Positions 7,094 through 13,968 of a stretch of DNA of 13,971 nt are shown piece after piece. Position 1 is the first letter of the stretch, and each line of letters opens with the position of its first letter. Under the pieces are notes generated by a model that had not been told where the DNA came from, searched no databases, and saw only the letters and a program-made list of their open reading frames with translations. A program made the translations under genes and the position numbers. The stretch comes from an uncultured Lachnospiraceae bacterium (lineage in GTDB: Bacteria > Bacillota > Clostridia > Lachnospirales > Lachnospiraceae), in contig CAMNFX010000015.1 of assembly GCA_946537585.1 (NCBI GenBank), positions 1 through 13,971 on the forward strand, written 5' to 3'.

Positions 7094-8212
7094 TTATTCA
7101 TTTTCCGAGGTATGGATTCTGGTTCCGGGATCGACCAGCGGCAAACCCTTTCCGGTGATCATATGACGCCGGACCGCAATCATTTCCGCCGCTATGCTGA
7201 TTGCGATCTCCCCGGGTGTCTCCGCTCCGATGGAAAGTCCGACCGGAGAGTGTATACTCCCGACCGCATCCTGATCAAAGCCCAGTTCCTTAAGCTTTTC
7301 TCTGATATAAGCCGCCTTTTTTCTGCTTCCGATACAGCCAAGGTATTTCGGCCTGCAGGGAAGCACATTCCTGAGGGTCTCCAGATCTCCCCTGTGTCCG
7401 AAGGTCGTCACCACCACGTAATCCATCTCCGTGATCCTGATGTTTTCCCTCAGCGAGTCATAACTGCAGCAGATGATCTCATCCGCGTCCGGAAACAGCC
7501 CTTCATCTTTCACAAAGCTCCGGTCATCTGCCACCGTCACCCTGAATCCGAGACTTTTCAGCACGGGTGAAAGCGCCTGACCGACATGGCCGCCGCCAAT
7601 GAGGATCGCTTTTTCCTGAAGGGAAAGCTCTTCGAGATAGACGCCCTCCCGGCCGCTTGCCGCAAGCTTCATAAACGGGCCGTATACATCCGGGAGCTTG
7701 CCTTCAGGATAACAGCCGCAAAGGACCTCCCGTGACTTGCCGGATTCTGTTTCCGCTTTTTCCTGCCGGGGTTCTTCCCGTTTGAACCTGCTGTCTGACG
7801 CACGGTAATCCAGCACCAGCCATCCTCCCTGGTCTTCGGTCACTTCCAGCAGACGGGAGAAGAAGTCCTTCTGTCCGTCCTCGTTTTCCGGCTGCCAGAA
7901 TACGACCGCTGCCTGTCCGCCGCAGACAAGCCCCTCATTGTCAGCGCTGTTCATGTTAAAGGAAAGAAAGCGGGAAAGCTCTTTTGAGGTTCCGGAAGCA
8001 TGCATTTTCATCGCGTGATCCAGGCACAGATGCTCCACCCGGCCGCCGCCGACCGTGCCGAAGCTCTCGCCGTTCCCGGCAACGATCATATGGGTCCCGG
8101 GCTTCCTGGGTGTAGACCCTTCCGTATACACAACGGTACACATGATAACGGGCATCCCTGCCTTTTCCAGCTCCGCGGCTTTTTTAAACAGCTCTCTGCC
8201 TTCCAGATTCAT
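7094..8212 (-). CDS. xdhC: XdhC/CoxI-family molybdenum hydroxylase maturation protein
   Basis: XdhC-type proteins bind the molybdenum cofactor and help its sulfuration (or selenation) and insertion into xanthine-dehydrogenase-like enzymes. The N-terminal XdhC_CoxI domain shows EGSTPRKPG (31-39), GTVGGGRVE (52-60) and CGGQ (97-100). The C-terminal Rossmann domain shows ILIGGGHVGQAL (203-214), VTTFGHRGD (268-276) and the family ending HSPVGLSIGAETPGEIAISI (321-340). At 372 residues it is a fused two-domain form; residues about 139-163 between the domains are a charged linker. ATG 8212 is chosen because GGAG lies 6 nt upstream. A GTG 21 nt earlier has no useful binding site. It follows selD after a 95-nt spacer and ends at a hairpin terminator. 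In the selenium-dependent hydroxylase context this is the expected XdhC partner. Confidence 0.92.
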   Translation of the reverse strand: MNLEGRELFKKAAELEKAGMPVIMCTVVYTEGSTPRKPGTHMIVAGNGESFGTVGGGRVEHLCLDHAMKMHASGTSKELSRFLSFNMNSADNEGLVCGGQAAVVFWQPENEDGQKDFFSRLLEVTEDQGGWLVLDYRASDSRFKREEPRQEKAETESGKSREVLCGCYPEGKLPDVYGPFMKLAASGREGVYLEELSLQEKAILIGGGHVGQALSPVLKSLGFRVTVADDRSFVKDEGLFPDADEIICCSYDSLRENIRITEMDYVVVTTFGHRGDLETLRNVLPCRPKYLGCIGSRKKAAYIREKLKELGFDQDAVGSIHSPVGLSIGAETPGEIAISIAAEMIAVRRHMITGKGLPLVDPGTRIHTSENE

Positions 8213-8243
8213 AAGTTTCTCCGTATCAGACACCTTTTGCGCA

Positions 8244-8289
8244 CAGGAACCTTTGATCAGATCAGCATTTCCTTATACTTATGTTCCTG
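8244..8289 (-). repeat. Inverted repeat in the selD-xdhC spacer
   Basis: The 95-nt spacer 8213-8307 contains CAGGAAC (8244-8250) and GTTCCTG (8283-8289), a perfect 7-bp stem with a 32-nt loop containing TGATC repeats. A 15-codon open frame (MTVIMQEHKYKEMLI) starts just after the selD stop but lacks a clear ribosome binding site. The spacer may be a processing or translational control element; no known class is recognised. Confidence 0.3.
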
Positions 8290-8307
8290 CATGATCACTG
8301 TCATCCG

Positions 8308-9357
8308 TCAGTACAGACGGATCCTTTTTCCACCGGTATATTCCTCTACAGTACCGATCCGCTGTGCCGACTGTACCTGAGGATCCTTTAAAAGCTCCGA
8401 AAGCAAAGCGTCCGCATCCCCGGGATCAGCCGCCATCATGAGGCCTCCGGAGGTCTGCGGATCATACAGGAGATCCTGCATCCAGACGGGGGCATCACCC
8501 GGATCCACCTCTTCCTCCGCAAAATGGCGGTTGCGGTACATTCCTGCAGGAAGCACCCCCATTTTCGCAAGCTCTGCCGCCTCCGGTATAAAATCGATCT
8601 GCCCGGTCTCTATGCTGATCCGGGTGCCGGAGCCCTCCGCCATTTCCAGAAGATGGCCGAGCATTCCGAAGCCCGTTACATCCGTACAGGCATGGACCCG
8701 GAATCGGATCATAATGTCTCTCGCAGCTTTATTTAAAAGCATCATCTGTTCCTGCATGCTTTTTTTGCTTTCTTCAGAAAGCATTTCCGCCTTCCAGCCG
8801 GCTGTCAGTACCCCGATGCCGACTCTCTTGGTATAGATCAGGACATCTCCCGGCCGGGCACCGGCATTGGTAAGGATCCTGTCCGGATGGACAAAGCCCG
8901 TGACAGAAAGCCCGTATTTGGGTTCCCTGTCATAAATGCTGTGTCCCCCGCAGATCACTGCGCCCGCTTCGGCGACCTTGGCATAGCCCCCCTCTAAGAT
9001 CGCGTGCACATGTTCCTTCGGCATATCCTCCGGCACGGCCATGATATTGAGGGCAGTCTTCGGCTCTCCTCCCATGGCATAGATATCCGAGAGCGCATTG
9101 GCAGCGGCGATCGCTCCGAAAGCATAGGGATCGTCCACGATCGGCGGAAAGAAGTCGAGTGTCTGTACGATTGCCAGATCTCCGCTTACTTTATATACTG
9201 CCGCGTCATCGCTCTTATCAAAGCCTACCAGAAGATTTTCATCTCTTCTGACCGGAAGGTCTCCCAGAAGCTTCGCGAGCTCTCCTGCGCCCACCTTGGC
9301 GCCGCAGCCGGCACATTCCGCCAGTTTGGTAAGTTTTACGGAATCCGTTTTTTTCAT
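8308..9357 (-). CDS. selD: Selenide, water dikinase (selenophosphate synthetase)
   Basis: SelD makes selenophosphate from selenide and ATP in the cytosol. The N-terminal catalytic motif reads AGCGAK (16-21): Cys18 corresponds to E. coli Cys17 and Lys21 to Lys20, while E. coli Cys19 is Ala here. The codon at 9306-9304 is TGC, so this is a cysteine and not a selenocysteine form. Further family features are KSDDAAV (48-54), TLDFFPPIVDDPY (66-78), GGHSI (137-141), TDVTGFGMLGH (225-235) and YDPQTSGGL (298-306). At 349 residues it has normal length. ATG 9357 is chosen for AGGA 7 nt upstream; the frame stays open to 9483 but only with a TTG start. The 148-nt spacer from yqeB holds one small GC hairpin (9390-9402) and no terminator I trust. 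No selA, selB or tRNA-Sec gene is visible, consistent with use in the Mo-hydroxylase route. Confidence 0.96.
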   Translation of the reverse strand: MKKTDSVKLTKLAECAGCGAKVGAGELAKLLGDLPVRRDENLLVGFDKSDDAAVYKVSGDLAIVQTLDFFPPIVDDPYAFGAIAAANALSDIYAMGGEPKTALNIMAVPEDMPKEHVHAILEGGYAKVAEAGAVICGGHSIYDREPKYGLSVTGFVHPDRILTNAGARPGDVLIYTKRVGIGVLTAGWKAEMLSEESKKSMQEQMMLLNKAARDIMIRFRVHACTDVTGFGMLGHLLEMAEGSGTRISIETGQIDFIPEAAELAKMGVLPAGMYRNRHFAEEEVDPGDAPVWMQDLLYDPQTSGGLMMAADPGDADALLSELLKDPQVQSAQRIGTVEEYTGGKRIRLY

Positions 9358-9505
9358 GATCTGTTCCTGATTCTTCCAGTTGCGCAGCACGGCCAAGGGC
9401 CGATCCCGCATCTTCCCGTGACCGGTGAACGCCGTTTTGCACAAATATTCGTATAACACAGTCCTGCGCCCCTGCCGTAACAAAAAGGAGCGAAGTCCCG
9501 TTATA

Positions 9506-10360
9506 TCATCCGCGTGACATTCTGAGTTTTCCCGTAAGGTTCAGGACCGCCTCAAGCACTCCTCCTCCCACAGCAAGAGCTTTATCAGAGGCGGTGTAGC
9601 AGTTTTTTCCCACATCTCTCGGATCTACATCTCCGCTTTTCATATCCATTTCCACCGGAGTTCCATCCGGCAGAAGTCCGCGGAGAACGCCCCCGATATG
9701 GCAGCAAAGCGGCACCCGGCTGCCGTCAGGCTGTTCCACATAAGCTGCGGTATCTCCTGCTTCCACATGATCCCCGATCTTACGTACTGTATGGAAAATG
9801 CCTGCCGCCGGAGCCCGGAGCACCCGCTCTGTGGTATAGCCTCCGATATTTCCCGGCACTCCGGTGTTCGGGATCGCCGTTCCCTCATAGATAACGCGTC
9901 CGAGCGTATGCCCCCGTTTGGTCTCGATCACGGCATGACAGTCAAGACCGGCAGTAAAACCGGGACCCACGGCTATGACCGCAGGCGCATCCGTGATCCC
10001 TGTACCGAGGTTTTTCTTTGCAAGGATCGCATCTACAAGCGCGTCCGGCTGAAGCCATTCCTTTGAGGAAGCATCCGGATCCTCGATCACCGCGATCTTT
10101 CGGGAACCAAGGATCGAAAAGACCTGCTCCCGCAGCTTCTCCCTGTTTCTTTTATCCGCCGGTTTTTGGAGGACCGGAACGGCAGCAACATCTTCGACCC
10201 TGATCTCAGATTCCAGCCGCAGCGCTTCCGAAAAGCACACGGTCCTCCGGATCGCCGTCGGATGAGGGATCTCGGTCATCACGACATCCATTCCGGCCCT
10301 GTATAGCCTCAGGGCGATCCCGGAGGCTATATCTCCGGCACCCCGTATCAACACCAGCAT
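9506..10360 (-). CDS. yqeB: Selenium-dependent molybdenum cofactor biosynthesis protein YqeB
   Basis: YqeB is a marker of the selenium-dependent molybdenum hydroxylase trait; its biochemical step is not established. The protein opens with a Rossmann-like motif LIRGAGDIASGIALRL (4-19). The middle carries AVGPGFTAG (130-138) and the downstream family sequence HTLGRVIYEGTAIPNTG (151-167). Residues 183-212 (APAAGIF ... VEAGD) resemble a biotinyl/lipoyl hammerhead without the modified lysine, and CHIGGVLRGLL (220-230) follows. At 284 residues it matches the family when started at ATG 10360, which has AAAGGAG about 11 nt upstream. The frame stays open for 38 more codons to an ATG at 10474 that overlaps the DUF3343 stop (TGATG) and has its own AAGGAG, so a longer form of 322 residues is possible. 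It is transcribed after the DUF3343 gene and before selD. Confidence 0.9.
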   Translation of the reverse strand: MLVLIRGAGDIASGIALRLYRAGMDVVMTEIPHPTAIRRTVCFSEALRLESEIRVEDVAAVPVLQKPADKRNREKLREQVFSILGSRKIAVIEDPDASSKEWLQPDALVDAILAKKNLGTGITDAPAVIAVGPGFTAGLDCHAVIETKRGHTLGRVIYEGTAIPNTGVPGNIGGYTTERVLRAPAAGIFHTVRKIGDHVEAGDTAAYVEQPDGSRVPLCCHIGGVLRGLLPDGTPVEMDMKSGDVDPRDVGKNCYTASDKALAVGGGVLEAVLNLTGKLRMSRG

Positions 10361-10473
10361 CTGAATCTTTTCTCCTTTGAACTGTGTGAACTCCGCTTCA
10401 GCCGCCATGCGGATGCCTTCATGCAGGATATTTGCAGCCGCGTCATGACCGCAGTCATTCACCATCCCGTACA

Positions 10474-10695
10474 TCAGTATCTGAACTCCTTCAGATACCT
10501 TCCGGATGTGTTTCTCACCGCCTGATCAAACTCTTCTTCCGCTTCCGGCGGCATACGCCATGCCAGACCGCAGTCTGCCCGGATATCCGGGGGAAGCGGG
10601 ATCAGGCGCCCCGGAACATTTTTCTCCCTGCATTTTTCCTCTGCCTCCATGGCGTCAAAGGTTGAGGCAAAGGTAACGACCAGATATGTCTTCAT
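10474..10695 (-). CDS. DUF3343 small protein, putative selenium/sulfur carrier
   Basis: A 73-residue soluble protein matching DUF3343, a family found next to SelD and cysteine-desulfurase-like genes and proposed to carry selenium or sulfur. The conserved pattern is a beta strand (4-9), a helix around FDAMEAEEKCRE (13-24), and the signature PLPPDIRADCGLAWR (33-47) in which Cys42 is the conserved candidate carrier residue; a second Cys22 is also present. The gene overlaps the end of the desulfurase gene by 4 nt (ATGA), so the two are translationally coupled. Its stop overlaps a possible start of yqeB by 1 nt. The carrier role is an inference from context and the conserved cysteine. Confidence 0.85.
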   Translation of the reverse strand: MKTYLVVTFASTFDAMEAEEKCREKNVPGRLIPLPPDIRADCGLAWRMPPEAEEEFDQAVRNTSGRYLKEFRY

Positions 10696-11924
10696 CCTGC
10701 GGCGATCTCCTTCAGCGCTCTTGCAGCGCTGTCGATCTCCTCCTCGGTATTGAAATACCCGAAGGAAAAACGAACGGCTCCCTGCTGCATGGTTCCAAGC
10801 GCCCTGTGCATCCGCGGGGCACAGTGAGCTCCTGCGCGCACGGCGATCCCGAAATGCTCCGCCAGCATATCTGCCGCTTCCTCGGATGGGATGTCCCTGA
10901 TATTCAGCGCCACAACAGGCATGTGGCCCGGCGGGGTCATTTCCGTGCCTGCATCAGGCATGGCATTTTCCCCGCCCGAAGGCTCCGGTAAGCTGCCATA
11001 CAAAGAAGCTTCCCGTGCTCCCTCATCATCCCAGCCGTAGATCCCGAGGCCGTCAATCCCTGAAATGCCCTTTAGAAAACGCTTTGTCAGCTCCATTTCC
11101 CGGCGGTGGATCTTCTCCGGTCCTCTTGCGAGGATATACTCCACAGCAGCCTTCAGTCCGGCGATGCCGTGCCCGTTCGGCGTGCCGGCTTCAAGGTGTG
11201 CCGGCCAGCTTTCAGGCTGCGCAGGCTCATAGGACAGAAAACCGGTACCGCCGCTGATCAGCGGCCGGATATCCAGATCCGGAACAACACACATTCCGCC
11301 GGTCCCCTGGGGTCCCATGAGGGACTTGTGACCGGTAAAGACCAGAACATCGATCCCGGCTGCCTCCATGTCTATAGGAAAAGCCCCGGCCGTCTGGGAA
11401 GCGTCCACAATCAGCCGGATCCCGTGTTTCTTTATGATTCCGGAAACTTGCTCAAGATCCAGCAGCCGCCCGGTCAGGTTGGAGGCATGTGTGCAGATCA
11501 GGGCCCGGATCCTGCCCTCCTCCTCGATCAGCCTTTGCAGGCTGACCGGATCCAGCCGGCCGTCCTGATCCGCTCTCCACCAGAGCACACGAATCCCCTG
11601 CTGTTCCAGGATGTGCAGCGGCCGGAGCACGCAATTATGGTCCCAGTCGGTTGCGATCACGGTGTCCCCTCGGGAAAAGCTGCCCAGAAGGACCATGTTC
11701 ATGGCCGTGGTGGCATTGGCAGTCAGTACGACACGCTCAGGATGCGGAAAATGAAACAGCTCTGCAAGTCTTTTTCTGCAGCCGAAGATCGTACGCGCTG
11801 CACTCATCTCCCCGGCAGAGCTCCCCCGGTACTCGTTTCCCATGGAGGACAGCGCCTCCATGACCGCTTCCGCCACCTCCGGCGGGCGCTTATATGCAGT
11901 TGCGGCATGATTCATATAGATCAT
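10692..11924 (-). CDS. Class-V aminotransferase, cysteine desulfurase-like (EF2568-type) of the selenium cluster
   Basis: A PLP enzyme of the NifS/SufS superfamily, probably releasing sulfur or selenium from cysteine or selenocysteine. Visible features are the N-terminal NHAATAYKRP (5-14), DHNCVLRPL (95-103) at the cofactor-stacking position, VDASQTAG (173-180) with the PLP-ring Asp174 and Gln177, and TGHKSLMGPQGTGG (197-210) with Schiff-base Lys200. AGAHCAP (364-370) carries Cys368, in the place of the catalytic cysteine. Residues 308-333 are a Gly/Pro/Glu-rich insertion near the active-site cysteine loop. ATG 11924 has AAGGA about 10 nt upstream; a second ATG three codons later is also possible. 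It lies 84 nt after yedF and overlaps the DUF3343 gene, forming a likely selenium-mobilising pair. Substrate preference cannot be read from the sequence. Confidence 0.9.
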   Translation of the reverse strand: MIYMNHAATAYKRPPEVAEAVMEALSSMGNEYRGSSAGEMSAARTIFGCRKRLAELFHFPHPERVVLTANATTAMNMVLLGSFSRGDTVIATDWDHNCVLRPLHILEQQGIRVLWWRADQDGRLDPVSLQRLIEEEGRIRALICTHASNLTGRLLDLEQVSGIIKKHGIRLIVDASQTAGAFPIDMEAAGIDVLVFTGHKSLMGPQGTGGMCVVPDLDIRPLISGGTGFLSYEPAQPESWPAHLEAGTPNGHGIAGLKAAVEYILARGPEKIHRREMELTKRFLKGISGIDGLGIYGWDDEGAREASLYGSLPEPSGGENAMPDAGTEMTPPGHMPVVALNIRDIPSEEAADMLAEHFGIAVRAGAHCAPRMHRALGTMQQGAVRFSFGYFNTEEEIDSAARALKEIAAG

Positions 11925-11966
11925 CAGAGCAGCATCCTTCTGATTGTTTTCCTTTCATCCGTCCTC

Positions 11967-11995
11967 CCTTCCGGCATCGGTTTCCGGTCGGAAGG
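11967..11995 (-). repeat. Two-level hairpin in the yedF-desulfurase spacer
   Basis: CCTTCCG (11967-11973) pairs perfectly with CGGAAGG (11989-11995), and inside it CGG/CCG (11978-11980 with 11984-11986) closes a TTT loop. In the minus direction it is followed by purine-rich sequence and not by a T-run, so it is not an intrinsic terminator. An mRNA-processing or stability role is possible. Confidence 0.35.
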
Positions 11996-12008
11996 AACTG
12001 ACAGTAAC

Positions 12009-12635
12009 TCAGATCCGCACGAGGCGGTCTGCCTTCTGCATCGTCTCCGCGATGGCATACATGTTGGTAATGCCTCCGACCTTCAGGCTCTCCTTCAAAC
12101 CGTAAAAGTCCAGGCAGGTGCCGCAGCTCATGATTTCCGCACCGCGCGCTGCGAGCTCTTCGATATCCTTCAGTGATTCGCTTCCCTCTGTCGTAAGCTT
12201 TACGCCGCCGTTAAAGAACAGTATGGTTTTCGGGATCTCTTCCTGCTGTGTCAGAGAGAAAAGGTAGCTCTTCATAAGGATCCTGCCGAGCTTATCGTCA
12301 CCCTGTCCCATGCAGTCTGTGCCAATGGCCACCACAAGAGTGCCCCTGCGTCCGCCAGATGCATCACAGAAAGCATTCTCCGCTTCCTGACCCGCAAGCT
12401 CTTTGGAAGCTGCTGCCTCGCCGGTGCTGCCCCTGGTTATAAATACACGCCAGTCATCCCCGTCTTTTTCATTTCTGGCTTCGGCACCCTTTCCGGATGC
12501 CATGCGGGTGAGGTTCCCGACGGCAGCTTCATTATCGACCAGGACCTCCAGGATCTCTCCAGGATCCATTCTGTCCAGTTCCTTCATAGCCAGTACGACC
12601 GGCAGCGGACAGGCCTTTCCTCTTGCGTCCAGCAT
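12009..12635 (-). CDS. yedF: YedF: sulfurtransferase-like selenium metabolism protein (TusA/SirA plus DsrE-like)
   Basis: A two-domain protein of the selenium-linked YedF type. The N-terminal TusA/SirA domain has the sulfur-carrier motif ARGKACPLP (4-12) with Cys9. A hydrophilic Gly/Ala/Glu-rich linker (about 69-97) leads to a DsrE-like domain with GTDCMGQGDD (105-114), ILFFNGGVKL (138-147) and SCGTCLDFYG (170-179), where Cys171 and Cys174 are candidate carrier residues. At 208 residues it has the expected length. ATG 12635 follows AAAGGAGGGAG, the strongest ribosome binding site of the cluster. It is the first gene of the leftward operon, so the operon promoter should lie in 12636-12915. It probably relays selenium or sulfur between the desulfurase-like enzyme and SelD; that role is inferred from the family and context. 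Confidence 0.92.
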   Translation of the reverse strand: MLDARGKACPLPVVLAMKELDRMDPGEILEVLVDNEAAVGNLTRMASGKGAEARNEKDGDDWRVFITRGSTGEAAASKELAGQEAENAFCDASGGRRGTLVVAIGTDCMGQGDDKLGRILMKSYLFSLTQQEEIPKTILFFNGGVKLTTEGSESLKDIEELAARGAEIMSCGTCLDFYGLKESLKVGGITNMYAIAETMQKADRLVRI

Positions 12636-12915
12636 AATATCTCCCTCCTTTAGCGATCCGGTGCCGTCTTGAATGTCTGAAGTTTCTGTTTTCCTGCATC
12701 CTGACAGACAAACAGGCGGCAGCCGGCCGTGTCTTTATAATGAGTATCAAAACCGATAACATTGTTCCCGGCGGATCATTGCTTCCTCCCTGTTCCCGTG
12801 GATTTTCAGCCTGTTTTCATTTAGAATAATGTAGGAAGCATGCCATACGGAATCATGAAGGGTCCTGTTAGAACCGCTTTATGCACACTGATCTCACAAA
12901 AGCCGGAATCTGATC
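12636..12915. promoter_or_regulatory. Divergent intergenic region between yedF and yqeC
   Basis: This 280-nt region must carry promoters for the leftward selenium operon and for rightward yqeC. A TATAAT hexamer lies at 12736-12741 on the plus strand, and TAGAAT/AATAAT near 12823-12831, but neither has a convincing -35 box at 16-18 nt on either strand. I therefore make no specific promoter call. CTGTTT and AAACAG repeats flank about 12686-12716, and GGTCC/GAACC form a small imperfect hairpin near 12861-12875. I recognise no known riboswitch class. Confidence 0.5.
12747..12779 (-). CDS. Candidate 10-codon leader peptide upstream of yedF
   Basis: ATG at 12779 is preceded by GGGAGGA with a 5-nt spacer, a near-ideal ribosome binding site, and opens a frame of ten codons (MIRREQCYRF) ending in TGA at 12749-12747. 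It is 111 nt upstream of the yedF start on the same strand. No other reading of this strong binding site is apparent. The peptide contains one cysteine and three arginines, but no run of codons that would clearly mark an attenuation peptide. It could be a chance match. Confidence 0.3.
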   Translation of the reverse strand: MIRREQCYRF

Positions 12916-13968
12916 ATGATTTATAAGCAGAATAAAACAAATACTCCCCTCTGTGATGCACTTTCGGTCCGCCCCGGTATCACTGCGGTCATCGGAGGAG
13001 GCGGGAAAACCACACTGCTCCGTACGCTTGCCGCGGAGCTTTCCAGGTCTCCTGCAGGGGATCCCCGTTCAACTGTCATCCTCTGTACGAGTACACACAT
13101 CTATCCTTTTCAGGAGTACCCCTGCATCGAAGCTTTGCCGGACGGAAACTGCCTTATAAAAATGCCGCGAAATGATCCTGAGGATCCTGCTCCAGGACCC
13201 GTATCATTTCCGGCACCCGGAGGAAAGAAAAATGCCGGAAAGAATGTTTCGGCTTCCATCACCAGGCTTATTCGGGAAGCTTTATCGTATTCCCCCGTCC
13301 TCTGTATCGGCACCCCGGAAGAAAGCAGCGGGAAATATACTGCGCCGCCCCTTTCCTTTTTGGAGCTTTCCGAACTTGCGGATTATGTTCTCGTGGAAGC
13401 GGACGGAAGCAAAGGACGCCCCTTCAAGGCGCACGCATCCTATGAGCCTGTCATACCGGAAGGAACGGCAAGGACCATCCTGGTTGCCGGCGCCTGTGCA
13501 TTCATGCGCCCGATCGCCGAAGCTGTCCACCGTCCGGAGATCTTTCTAAGGAAACTGAATTCTTTTTCCGCTTATTCTTACCGTGACTGCCATACCACGG
13601 ATGATTTTCCCGAAATGACGGCCAGGCCTTCTGATCCGGATATTTCAAAGCCGCAGAGGCTTAAAGACGATTTGATATCGACGGGCAGCCCCTGTGTTTC
13701 TGACATATTCAAAAATGCCTGTATTCTGACGCCTGAGAGTCTCGTCACGCCCGAGCTTGCCGCCGCCTTTATCAATCTGGAAGGGCTCGCGGACATCTGC
13801 CTGCTCACGCAGACGGATCTGTTCTGTCAGAATGATACTGTCAGTCCCCTTCCCCCGCAAGCGAAGCTCCGTGCGCAAAGCTTAAGCCCCGGGAATGCTT
13901 CTTTGGAGGACCTCCTCGAGCGTTTCCGGGAGGCCCTTTTGATCCCCCTGGTCACAGCTTCAGTCTGA
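12916..13968 (+). CDS. yqeC: YqeC: selenium-dependent hydroxylase accessory P-loop protein
   Basis: YqeC is a P-loop protein restricted largely to genomes with the selenium-dependent molybdenum hydroxylase trait; the reaction is unknown. The nucleotide-binding loop is AVIGGGGKTTLL (24-35). TSTHIYP (58-64) and LVEADGSKGRPFKAHASYEP (159-178) are the family motifs, with Glu161 and Asp163 in the expected metal site. The region AGACAFMRPIAEAVHRPE (191-208) follows. It is 350 residues, clearly longer than the usual ~250. The extra length is a Pro/Gly/Lys-rich insertion at about 84-112 and hydrophilic stretches at about 225-262. The ATG at 12916 has only a weak upstream CCGGA. It is the only plus-strand gene, divergent from yedF, and ends three bases before the window edge. 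The next plus-strand genes may include the hydroxylase. Confidence 0.9.
   Translation: MIYKQNKTNTPLCDALSVRPGITAVIGGGGKTTLLRTLAAELSRSPAGDPRSTVILCTSTHIYPFQEYPCIEALPDGNCLIKMPRNDPEDPAPGPVSFPAPGGKKNAGKNVSASITRLIREALSYSPVLCIGTPEESSGKYTAPPLSFLELSELADYVLVEADGSKGRPFKAHASYEPVIPEGTARTILVAGACAFMRPIAEAVHRPEIFLRKLNSFSAYSYRDCHTTDDFPEMTARPSDPDISKPQRLKDDLISTGSPCVSDIFKNACILTPESLVTPELAAAFINLEGLADICLLTQTDLFCQNDTVSPLPPQAKLRAQSLSPGNASLEDLLERFREALLIPLVTASV

Noticed and set aside
9358..9483. N-terminal extension of SelD by 42 codons
   Set aside because: It would need a TTG start, is not part of the family, and the ATG at 9357 has a clear AGGA site.
9483..9500. Possible terminator after yqeB (short stem followed by TTTTT on the minus strand)
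   Set aside because: The stem is only about 3 bp plus a wobble pair, too weak to call.
12532..12762. Minus-strand frame overlapping the start of yedF
   Set aside because: It is arginine-rich, out of frame with the conserved YedF motifs and covers the yedF ribosome binding site; a shadow frame.
12855..12926. 23-codon plus-strand frame overlapping the yqeC start
   Set aside because: There is no usable ribosome binding site and nothing recognisable in the peptide.
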